A stretch of 15,466 nucleotides of DNA, from contig JAUVFC010000014.1 in the NCBI GenBank assembly GCA_030594505.1, forward strand, positions 1 to 15,466, given 5' to 3'. This DNA comes from Desulfobacterales bacterium (GTDB taxonomy: Bacteria > Desulfobacterota > Desulfobacteria > Desulfobacterales > C00003106). This document shows positions 7,239 through 14,087 of this stretch, in pieces. Position 1 is the stretch's first letter. The number at the start of each line of letters is the position of its first letter. Position numbers and translations under genes: made by a program. The notes under the pieces are model-generated. The model was not told the DNA's origin, ran no database searches, and worked only from the letters and a program-made list of their open reading frames with translations.

Positions 7239-7812
7239 AGGTCTCCAAGGGTGGGCAGCCTGGTTCACAGGCCTTCCCGGCTCCGGGAAAAGCAAGATCT
7301 CAAAGATTGTGTGTGAGATGTTGACCAACGAGGGGATAGTATGCGAACGGATTGAGCTGGACACTATCCGAAAAAAGTATGTTCAGGCCCCGAAATATAC
7401 CGATGGGGAACGTGATTTTGTGTATGAGAAGTTGGTTGATCATGCGGCAGAACGTGTGCAAAACGGAATCAATGTAATCATGGACGCCACCGCCCATAAA
7501 CGGTCGTACAGGGAAAGGGCGAGAAAAAAGATCAAACGGTTTATCGAGGTGATGGTCAGGTGTCCCCTTGCGATCTGCATTGAACGGGAATCTAAACGCA
7601 AAGAGGGCCTGGTTGCGGCACAGATGTATCGGCGGGCCCTGGAACGAAAGAAAAAAGGGACTAAGTTCGAAGATCTGGGAGAGGTGATCGGAGTGGACAT
7701 ACCGTACGAAGAAAATCCGGATGCTGAAATCATCGTGGACAGCAGTAGAGGTCCTGCATTGGAAAACGCCCAAACTGTAAAAGACGCCCTTGTGAGATAC
7801 CTCAACTCTTAG
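7213..7812 (+). CDS. adenylylsulfate kinase-like (CysC-related) P-loop kinase
   Basis: A 199-residue cytoplasmic kinase with the overall layout of APS kinase, which makes PAPS from APS and ATP. The P-loop is FTGLPGSGKS (18-27, K26), where CysC has GLSGSGKST. RIELDTIR (46-53) replaces the canonical DGDNxR. VDIPYEENPDAEIIVD (161-176) matches the CysC block GIDSxYExPxxAEI. The substrate region differs: the DRxxNIRR block is GERDFVYEKL (65-74), and FISPxR is DATAHKRSYR (91-100). There is also a charged insertion around 128-152. It may therefore phosphorylate something other than APS. ATG at 7213 has GGAG at 7205-7208, and the gene overlaps the phosphotransferase by 26 nt; fumarase follows after 24 bp. 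Confidence 0.8.
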   Translation: MKSTDTSNKGLQGWAAWFTGLPGSGKSKISKIVCEMLTNEGIVCERIELDTIRKKYVQAPKYTDGERDFVYEKLVDHAAERVQNGINVIMDATAHKRSYRERARKKIKRFIEVMVRCPLAICIERESKRKEGLVAAQMYRRALERKKKGTKFEDLGEVIGVDIPYEENPDAEIIVDSSRGPALENAQTVKDALVRYLNS

Positions 7813-7836
7813 CGGGATCGAAAGGAGTTTTGCCCC

Positions 7837-9228
7837 ATGGAAGTCAGGATCGAAAGAGATAGTCTCGGAGAGATAGAGGTCCCGGCAGATAAGTATTATG
7901 GCGCCCAGACCATGCGGTCGCTTCAAAATTTCCCGATAGGGACGGAACGAATGCCGCGTGAGGTTATCCGGGCAATGGGTATCGTCAAAAAAGCGGCGGC
8001 GATAACCAACGCCGGGCTCGGCCTTTTTGGAGAAGACAAGGCCCGGATCATAAGCCGGGCAGCCGATGAAATCATCAATGGAAGGCTCGACGATCACTTC
8101 CCGTTGTTGGTCTGGCAGACAGGAAGCGGGACCCATACCAATATGAATGTAAACGAGGTTATCTCCAACCGCGCTATCGAGATTCTTGGCGGAAAGATGG
8201 GAAGTAAAGACCCGATTCATCCCAACGATCATTGCAACAAATCTCAATCTTCAAACGATATCTTTCCCACCGCCCTGCATATTGCCGCAGTCTCGGGATT
8301 GAATGGCCGGCTTCTCCCCATGCTTTATTTGCTGGAAGAGACCCTGGCCGACAAGTCAAGGGCCTTTCAGGACATTATAAAAGTCGGAAGAACACACCTT
8401 CAGGATGCCACCCCTATTACACTGGGACAGGAGTTCTCCGGATATGCCTCTCAACTGAGTCACGGAATCCGGGCAATACAGAATACCCTCCCCCATCTCC
8501 TGGAACTGGCGATAGGAGGCACGGCTGTCGGGACCGGCCTCAACACACACCCCGCCTATGCAGGACAGGTGGTCGAAGAAATAGCCTCCATCACCAAATA
8601 TCCTTTTGTTTGTGCGGAAAACAGATTCGAGGCATTGGCCGCCCACGATGCTCTCGTAGAGACAAGCGGGGCTCTTAAAACAGTCGCCTGTAGTTTAATG
8701 AAAATTGCAAACGACATACGGTGGCTGGCAAGCGGGCCCCGGTGCGGCATCGGCGAGATCATTATCCCTGCCAACGAGCCGGGGAGTTCGATCATGCCGG
8801 GGAAAGTTAATCCCACTCAGTGTGAGGCGATGACTATGGTGTGCGTTCAGGTTATCGGAAACGATGCCGCTATCAGTATGGCAGGGGCATCCGGCAACTT
8901 TGAACTGAATGTCTTCAAGCCGGTCATGATCTACAATCTTCTCCAGTCGATCCGGCTCCTTGCAGACGCAAGTGAGTCTTTTAATGACCGGTGCGTAGTC
9001 GGTATCGAGCCAAACATGGAACGGATCAAAAAAAACATGGAAAATTCCCTGATGCCGGTTACCGCCTTAAACGTAAAAATAGGGTATGACAACGCTGCAA
9101 AGATCGCACAAAAGGCCCATGCAGAAGGAAAGAGCCTCAAGGAAGCAGCCGTTGAACTGGGTCTTTTAACGGATGAAGAATTTGACAAATACGTCAGGCC
9201 GGAAGAGATGATCGGACCGAAAAAGTGA
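7837..9228 (+). CDS. fumC: class II fumarate hydratase
   Basis: Fumarase C interconverts fumarate and malate in the TCA cycle as a cytoplasmic homotetramer that needs no iron-sulfur cluster. The 463 residues match the usual length. Visible blocks are DKYYGAQTMRSLQNF (18-32), TGSGTHTNMNVNEVISNRA, HPNDHCNKSQSSND, GRTHLQDATPITLGQEFSGY (184-203, H187 aligning with E. coli His188) and the superfamily signature GSSIMPGKVNP (316-326, S317 aligning with the catalytic Ser318). The LQDATP and NMNVNEVISNRA blocks favour fumarase over aspartase or argininosuccinate lyase. AAAGGAG (7821-7827) stands 9 nt before ATG. It is the third gene of the probable operon. It converges with the HDOD gene across 45 bp holding no clear terminator. 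Confidence 0.95.
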   Translation: MEVRIERDSLGEIEVPADKYYGAQTMRSLQNFPIGTERMPREVIRAMGIVKKAAAITNAGLGLFGEDKARIISRAADEIINGRLDDHFPLLVWQTGSGTHTNMNVNEVISNRAIEILGGKMGSKDPIHPNDHCNKSQSSNDIFPTALHIAAVSGLNGRLLPMLYLLEETLADKSRAFQDIIKVGRTHLQDATPITLGQEFSGYASQLSHGIRAIQNTLPHLLELAIGGTAVGTGLNTHPAYAGQVVEEIASITKYPFVCAENRFEALAAHDALVETSGALKTVACSLMKIANDIRWLASGPRCGIGEIIIPANEPGSSIMPGKVNPTQCEAMTMVCVQVIGNDAAISMAGASGNFELNVFKPVMIYNLLQSIRLLADASESFNDRCVVGIEPNMERIKKNMENSLMPVTALNVKIGYDNAAKIAQKAHAEGKSLKEAAVELGLLTDEEFDKYVRPEEMIGPKK

Positions 9229-9273
9229 CCAATCAAGCGAATTGAAAACTTTTCACTAAACTTCTATGTTTCT

Positions 9274-10662
9274 TCAGGAGAAGCCTCCCCATGATCCGTC
9301 CCCACTTCTGAGGGCTATGAGTCGACTTTCACTTTCTTTGAAAAATTGTTTAACATTTTCAGGAAACGTCTTCTTTTTTTTATTCAGCGCCGGCAGAACC
9401 TTCTTTCTCACAAGCTCGGGGAGCGAGCTTTCCGGAAGCTTCAACACGTGCATATACTCGCCAAGAAACGCTACAGGCAGTTCAATCTCATCCTTTCCTT
9501 TCAAGTATTCATAGCAGAGGTGGGCAATATGCAGGGCCGCGATGTTCTCTTGATATTCCTCCGGAATGTCTGACGGAGGTAAGAAGTCAGGATAGTATTG
9601 ATACCGTAAGCTCTGGCAAATAACATCCGGGAGACCCCACCTTTTCAGAAGGAGCGCCCCAATACTGGCATCGTCCATCGCATCAATAAGCAAACTCATC
9701 TTGGGATGCTGCTTTTTTAATAATAAGATAACACTCTTACCAATGTCGTGCAACAATCCTATAGTGCCCAACATCGCTGTTTTCTTTATACCGCACAGTT
9801 GGGATATCTCAGAACCGATAAAAGATACCGCGGCAGAATGAAACTGGAGTTCCCGAAACCTGGGAGAGCTGGGCATAATATTGCGGACACCATCAGCAAT
9901 GACCAATTGGTAGACCTGGTCGAACCCGAGAAGTAAAACCGCATGTTGAAAGTCTGTAACCTTATTGGGCAAATTATAATATGGCGAATTGACTGTTTTC
10001 ATGACTATACCCACTAAAGAGGGGTCTAAGCTGGCCAACTTAACTACGTCAGTCGTAAATATGTTTTCGTCACGGAGCATAACAGCCAACTTGGTCGCGT
10101 ACATGGGCAAGCGGGGTATACTCTTTAACATTTTTTGGATCATTTCCGAACCGGCGTATTCATCACTTTTTGACCGGAGGAAAGTTCGGAGGCGAGAAAC
10201 AAAATAATTGTTCTTGCCGGCCAACTCAGCTCCCTTTATGATGAAACGATGGATTCGTTGTTTGGTCAGATTGTATAAATTTTGATAGATCAACAACCGG
10301 CTCTTGGATGCCAACTCATTCATGCTCTGTTCGTCAAGAGCCAAGACAGTTACCGGTTCTGATGCAACCGTCGAAATAGCGCTGCGCCTCTGTTTGATAA
10401 AGTCAATCTCTACTACACAATCGCCCTGTCTAAGTATGGCAATCTCTTCACCTTGACCGGGCAAATTGATTATTAACTTAACCGAGCCCGACAGAATTAA
10501 GTATATAGTCTGATCCGCCTCCTTTTTTTTAACAAGGGTGCCGCCAGGAGTGATTTTGTTTATACTTCCGAGCTTATATACGGAAATCAGTTCCTTCTCG
10601 CTTAACCCCTTAAACGCGGGGTGGCGGTAATATCCGCCCTTTTTCCTGGAAGTAGAGGCCAT
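9274..10662 (-). CDS. cyclic nucleotide-binding domain plus HDOD domain signalling protein
   Basis: A 462-residue cytoplasmic protein with two recognisable parts. Residues about 14-125 form a Crp-like cNMP-binding domain (TIYLILSGSVKLIINLPGQ, then a phosphate-cassette region GDCVVEIDFIKQRRSAISTV). That cassette is weak: the usual GE is not clear, so ligand binding is uncertain. Residues about 175-385 form an HDOD domain with PRLPMYATKLAVML, SPYYNLPNKVTDFQHAVLLLG (about 226-246) and LLHDIGK (303-309). The later WGLPDVICQSLRYQYYPD follows the HDOD pattern, although the common HH is YQY. HDOD proteins are regulators in signalling, often with no demonstrated catalysis. ATG at 10662 is preceded closely by GGGAG. 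It lies 111 bp downstream of the cysteine desulfurase on the same strand. Confidence 0.9.
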   Translation of the reverse strand: MASTSRKKGGYYRHPAFKGLSEKELISVYKLGSINKITPGGTLVKKKEADQTIYLILSGSVKLIINLPGQGEEIAILRQGDCVVEIDFIKQRRSAISTVASEPVTVLALDEQSMNELASKSRLLIYQNLYNLTKQRIHRFIIKGAELAGKNNYFVSRLRTFLRSKSDEYAGSEMIQKMLKSIPRLPMYATKLAVMLRDENIFTTDVVKLASLDPSLVGIVMKTVNSPYYNLPNKVTDFQHAVLLLGFDQVYQLVIADGVRNIMPSSPRFRELQFHSAAVSFIGSEISQLCGIKKTAMLGTIGLLHDIGKSVILLLKKQHPKMSLLIDAMDDASIGALLLKRWGLPDVICQSLRYQYYPDFLPPSDIPEEYQENIAALHIAHLCYEYLKGKDEIELPVAFLGEYMHVLKLPESSLPELVRKKVLPALNKKKKTFPENVKQFFKESESRLIALRSGDGSWGGFS

Positions 10663-10718
10663 AGTCTCCCGATCATATCAAATTCTAACGAGTGTCTATC
10701 TATAACTGTTTAATATAT

Positions 10719-10748
10719 CAAATAAACATCAAACGGCTTACCTGTCAA
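10719..10748 (-). promoter_or_regulatory. possible promoter of the cNMP/HDOD gene
   Basis: A perfect TTGACA on the minus strand (10743-10748) is followed after 18 bp by TATTTG (10719-10724), a poor -10, in an AT-rich tract. The position suits an independent start for the HDOD gene about 50 bp upstream of its ATG, but the -10 is weak. A small GGGTG/CACCC dyad (10761-10779) overlaps the stop of the upstream gene, without a T-run on the minus strand. Confidence 0.25.
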
Positions 10749-10773
10749 GGAATCTATTCTGGGTGGTTTAAAA

Positions 10774-11899
10774 TCACCCCCGCAATTTTTTATAGACGGC
10801 AATGATCATTTCCGCCGCCTGATCGGTCTCCTTCTCGGTATTCTCTCGCCCCAAGGAGAGTCGAACAGCGCCTCTTCCTGCCGACTCAGGGACATTCATG
10901 GCGGCAAGTACGTGAGAAAGCTTCACTGATCGTTCATGGCAGGCCGCTCCAGTTGAGGCACAAATGTCAGGAAGGCGCTTAAGCAACTCTCTCCCATCTA
11001 TCCCTGGAAATGAGACGTTCAATGTATTCGGAATCCGTCTTTCCGGGTGACCGTTCAAAACGAGATCCGGGATCTCGGAAAGGAGTCGTTCATGAAGCCG
11101 ATCTCTGAGGCGGTGAATGCGAAGGGAATCGTCTTCCAGCCTCTCTTTGGCGAGAGCGCAGGCCGCGCCCAAACCAACCGCCGACAGCACATTTTCCGTT
11201 CCCGCCCGCCGGCCTCTTTCCTGTCCCGAACCATGTATCAACGGCGCTATCTTAATCCCGTTGCGGATATATACCGCTCCCACCCCTTTGGGGGCATATA
11301 CCTTATGCCCTGTAACCGACAAAAAGTCCACATTCAGCTCCGTAACATCGGTCCCTATCTTTCCCACTGATTGGGCCGCATCCGTATGGAAGAGGATATC
11401 CGATGCACGGGCGATCTTTCCTATCTCTTCAATCGGCTCTACTGTCCCGGTTTCATTGTTGGCATGCATAACGGAAATGAGGATAGTGGTATCTTTTATC
11501 GCTTTTTTTATGTCGCCCGGATCAACCATGCCGGTGTTATCCACCCGGACAAAGGTCACATCATACCCCTGATTCAACAAAAACAGGGCAGGATTGGTGA
11601 CGGCAGGGTGTTCTATCGAAGTGGTGATGATATGCGTTCCTTTTTTTAAAGGTATGGGCGACCCCCTTGATCGCCATATTGTTCGCCTCGGTCCCGCCGC
11701 TGGTAAAGCAGACTTCTTCCGCGTCGCATCCAAGGAGGTCGGCCACCTGAAACCGCGCCGCTTCCACCGCCTCTTTCGCCTCTTGCCCCAGGGAATAGCC
11801 ACTGCTTGGATTCCCAAACTTGTTGTAGAGATACGGGGTCATGGCCTCGGCTGCCTCCGGCGCAACAGGAGTGGTGGCATTATGGTCTAAGTAGATCAT
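10774..11899 (-). pseudogene. cysteine desulfurase (NifS/IscS-like), interrupted by a one-base frameshift
   Basis: A PLP enzyme that takes sulfur from cysteine for iron-sulfur clusters or thio-modification. The reading frame starts at ATG 11899 (MIYLDHNATTPVAPEAAEAM), with AAAGGA at 11907-11912 7 nt upstream. It continues through CFTSGGTEANNMAIKGVAHT, then is broken at a run of seven T (11641-11647, A on the coding strand). Dropping one base joins it to a frame that continues GTHIITTSIEHPAV with no loss. The joined protein is 374 residues, near family length, and keeps EHP (His97), HTDAAQ (Asp173), PLP-Lys199 in TGHKVYAPKG, and the sulfur-carrying Cys320 in STGAACHERS. Everything but the frame looks functional, so either the base is a homopolymer sequencing error or the inactivation is recent. 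The Cys context GAACH differs from the GSACTS of E. coli IscS. No iscU, iscA or iscR lies beside it. Confidence 0.85.
11641..11647 (-). other. frameshift site in cysteine desulfurase (A7 on coding strand)
   Basis: The coding strand reads ACC TTT followed by seven A, then GGAACGCATATC. Six A would keep HTFKKGTHII in one frame; with seven, translation runs into KRNAYHHH and off the family. No other break is seen in the gene. Confidence 0.85.
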
Positions 11900-11943
11900 G
11901 CGAAGATCCTTTCCGGATCGTTGGTTAATAATTTTGTATAGTA

Positions 11944-11966
11944 CAATAAATTCAACCAATTTATTG
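11944..11966. repeat. perfect 9-bp dyad in the cysteine desulfurase leader
   Basis: CAATAAATT (11944-11952) and AATTTATTG (11958-11966) are perfect inverted repeats with a 5-nt spacer. They lie just downstream of the predicted transcription start, 45 bp or more upstream of the ATG at 11899. The form suits a repressor operator; no known regulator motif was recognised. Confidence 0.5.
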
Positions 11967-11979
11967 CTTGCATAAGGCA

Positions 11980-12008
11980 ATAATGACACAAAGAAAAAAT
12001 GATGTCAA
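11980..12008 (-). promoter_or_regulatory. putative promoter of the cysteine desulfurase
   Basis: A perfect TTGACA (12003-12008, minus strand) is followed after 17 bp by CATTAT (11980-11985, 4 of 6) preceded by an extended -10 TGT. The start would be near 11973, giving a leader of about 74 nt that contains the dyad at 11944-11966. This is the best promoter candidate in the window. Confidence 0.5.
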
Positions 12009-12223
12009 ACTCCCGGAAGTTAAGACAAATGAATCGACTTTTTGACTATGTTCCGTATGTGACCGGCAACTTTTCTGATAGTTTCTGTTTGCATCCGGCA
12101 GTATGCTTTGCATTCTTTTTGTCTAAGGACGCTGCTTTTTGCCTTGATTTTATCGTATCTCTTTGACATTCTATAATTATTGAGGAAAGTAACGGGCACT
12201 GTTCTGTTAGCCACCATTCACAA
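12009..12223. other. intergenic region between divergent cysteine desulfurase and CPBP-like genes
   Basis: With 11900-12008 this makes a 324-bp gap without a supported gene. A perfect TATAAT on the plus strand (12172-12177) with a poor -35 (TTTATC 12149-12154, 17-bp spacer) could serve the CPBP-like gene. Minus-strand open frames of 65 and 110 codons here have no ribosome binding site and no recognisable family. Nothing else is seen. Confidence 0.5.
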
Positions 12224-13849
12224 GTGACATCATACATGGAAAAACACTGGGACGAAGATTCAGGCATTGTTGTTATCAATGAAGCCGATTCACCTGCTGT
12301 GGAATGGATCCGTTTCTGGAACCTTGCCGAGCCGTTTGTGGTATATGCGTTTGTTCTGTGGACGGTTTGGTCTTCCATCCTCGATACTTCCCTTGCATGG
12401 ATTTATCTTGCCTTTGGGGCACAGTTTATCTATCTGGTTTTTATCAGTCCTGTCCTTCATTATTTCATTGAAAAAAAATTTTTCCTGAGACCGGACCAAC
12501 GGAGTATATGGTTTTACTTCTTTGATGCAAGGGGGATCGGATCACCCAGACGGTTTTTCTGCTCTGCAGGGAAACGGCCGGCCGGACTGAAGAGATATTG
12601 GAAGGAGGTTGTCGCTACCTTAGGGGGGACCTGCTTCTTATTTATAGCCGCGGTCTTCGCATTTCATGAGTATATTTCCCGCCTGTTTGCAATTACCAAG
12701 GAGAGGGTCTGGGAGATATCTATGTGGGGTTTGCCGTTCCTTTTGCTTTTACTCTTTGTCCTGTTGCCGGTGATAATCCGATGGGACAATTACAGAAAGG
12801 GGATTATTCCCTTTCTGAAAGCGAGCGGTTTAGGCGCCCTGGTTATTATTGCCGCGAACTTCTTCTTTCAGATCTTCCCTAATCTTCCCTTTTTGACCGA
12901 TACACCTGTGCGAGAAGCAAGGTCTTCCTTTTTTCTGGTTACCCTTGGAGGGAAATTCGCGGGTTATCTGTTTTTGGGATTGGTGTACCAGTTCCTCTTC
13001 CTTTCAATATTTAATACAAACTTTGCCCGGGCGTTCGATATTCGCACGGAGAAAGGTTTCCTTTCGGCTGCTTCTTGCAGCGCGCTCTTTTTTAGTCTTA
13101 TTCATTTGCCCAATATCTGGCTTTTTGCGATTAGCCTGGTTGTCGGCTTTTTATGGTCGTTCTATTTTATGAAGACCAGAAACCTTTTTGTCATGGCGCT
13201 TTCCTACTGTTTGCTTGCCTTGCTTGCCGATCAGTTATTGCCTGTTTCTTTATCTTCCGGGATTACGGCCTATTCCGGGCCGGCGCCTCTTTACTTTATT
13301 GTAAGGGCGGTGATTTTTCTTGTTCTTCCTCTGTGCCTCGGTTTTCTCTCTTTATCACAGGGGGACGCTTTAAAACGGGTAAAGATTGGTTCGAGTATTG
13401 TCTTTGCTGCGGTTCTCTTTTTGATCTATCCTAATTCGGGCCAGGGGCCTGATTTTTACTGGGGTAAAGGTGGAAACGGAAAGACATGGCAAGGGTCACA
13501 CCAGATGGTCTTACAAAGGGAAGGGGAAGACTTTACAGAATATAGCGCCTCCGGGGCAGATGGTTTTATAGTGTCGCGACCTATATATATATCTCCTCGA
13601 AAGGCGGAGTCGGTCTTGATTGAAATGGAGGTCGTCTCTTTTTCAGTACGCGATACAGGCGCTATCTATTTTGATACCGGCGATGGATTTAATGGAAAAG
13701 AGATGCGCACGTTCCGCCTCAGAAAAGGACGGGCGCTCTATCGCATTCGCCTTGAACCCTCAGGAAATGTGGTGAGACTTCGGCTTGTTCTGAGCTACAA
13801 CAAAGAGTGTATCGTAAGGCTTTATTCACTTAAGATAGGGTCAAAGTAG
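12224..13849 (+). CDS. polytopic membrane protein, degenerate CPBP (CAAX protease-like) homologue with C-terminal beta-rich domain
   Basis: A 541-residue membrane protein. Hydrophobic segments lie near residues 36-52, 58-82, 130-150, 166-185, 200-220, 235-263, 280-312, 318-340, 355-377 and 388-402. The 247-340 stretch resembles the CPBP (PF02517) core: FFSLIHLPNIW (289-299) is a good FxxxH motif (F290, H294). The position expected for EExxxR is YQFLFL (255-260), and the third His/Asn motif is ALSYCLL (325-331). Catalytic residues are thus missing and proteolysis is doubtful. After the last helix comes a hydrophilic C-terminal domain (about 403-541), probably beta-rich and periplasmic, containing SRPIYISP and YFDTGDGF, of unknown family. 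The start is GTG at 12224 or ATG at 12236; neither has a clear ribosome binding site, and an in-frame stop lies at 12164. Function unknown. Confidence 0.7.
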   Translation: MTSYMEKHWDEDSGIVVINEADSPAVEWIRFWNLAEPFVVYAFVLWTVWSSILDTSLAWIYLAFGAQFIYLVFISPVLHYFIEKKFFLRPDQRSIWFYFFDARGIGSPRRFFCSAGKRPAGLKRYWKEVVATLGGTCFLFIAAVFAFHEYISRLFAITKERVWEISMWGLPFLLLLLFVLLPVIIRWDNYRKGIIPFLKASGLGALVIIAANFFFQIFPNLPFLTDTPVREARSSFFLVTLGGKFAGYLFLGLVYQFLFLSIFNTNFARAFDIRTEKGFLSAASCSALFFSLIHLPNIWLFAISLVVGFLWSFYFMKTRNLFVMALSYCLLALLADQLLPVSLSSGITAYSGPAPLYFIVRAVIFLVLPLCLGFLSLSQGDALKRVKIGSSIVFAAVLFLIYPNSGQGPDFYWGKGGNGKTWQGSHQMVLQREGEDFTEYSASGADGFIVSRPIYISPRKAESVLIEMEVVSFSVRDTGAIYFDTGDGFNGKEMRTFRLRKGRALYRIRLEPSGNVVRLRLVLSYNKECIVRLYSLKIGSK

Positions 13850-14087
13850 ATTTTTGTTACGTGTAAAAAATGATGGTTTTGTAAAAAAGTCGAAAAACCC
13901 CTTCCCTTTTTGTCATTAGCTCCGGCAGGTACATAGGTGGCGGTGTTTTGACATACTCCGAACGGCTGTCTCCTGGGATTGTTTTCACGATATTCCTTTA
14001 CGGTGTACCGCGGTGAATCAATTCAGAACGGCCCATCCCCGGTTCCCCTGATTCCGTTACCCCAAATTGAGGAGTGGAGGCAAGAAG
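13850..14087. other. intergenic region before the LCAT-like gene
   Basis: No gene is supported. It holds a solitary copy of the TGGTTTcGTAAAAAGTC repeat (13871-13891) and a perfect TTGACA (13948-13953) that lacks any acceptable -10 at 15-19 bp. The ribosome binding site of the next gene is at its end. No hairpin followed by a T-run was found for the CPBP-like gene. Confidence 0.5.
13871..13891 (+). repeat. solitary copy of the GTAAAAAGTC intergenic repeat
   Basis: TGATGGTTTTGTAAAAAAGT plus a final C matches the arm of the composite elements at 5734-5751 and 5935-5955, with C to T in TTCG and one extra A. No inverted partner is seen nearby, so it is a half-element. Confidence 0.6.

Noticed and set aside
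6516..7364. 282-codon open frame on the minus strand
   Set aside because: It lies antisense to the phosphotransferase gene, which carries HGDFHPWN and D255 motifs; the minus-strand translation shows no family features and runs across the junction with the next gene.
7300..8247. 315-codon open frame on the minus strand
   Set aside because: It is antisense to both the APS-kinase-like gene and fumC, crosses their boundary, and has no recognisable domain.
10761..10785. GGGTG/CACCC hairpin as terminator of the cysteine desulfurase
   Set aside because: On the minus strand no T-run follows, the stem is only 5 bp, and it overlaps the stop codon.
11635..11660. Programmed -1 ribosomal frameshift in the cysteine desulfurase
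   Set aside because: Restoring the frame needs loss of one base (+1 type), the sequence is not a fitting slippery heptamer, and such control is not known for this family; a homopolymer error or mutation is simpler.
12163..12177. TTGACA followed by TATAAT on the plus strand
   Set aside because: The two perfect hexamers are only 3 bp apart, so they cannot form one promoter; only the TATAAT was kept, with a weak -35.
12020..12378. Minus-strand frames of 65 and 110 codons upstream of and into the CPBP-like gene
   Set aside because: No ribosome binding site and no recognisable sequence; the longer one overlaps the start of a gene with clear membrane-protein character.
13948..13976. TTGACA as promoter of the LCAT-like gene
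   Set aside because: No acceptable -10 hexamer at 15-19 bp downstream.
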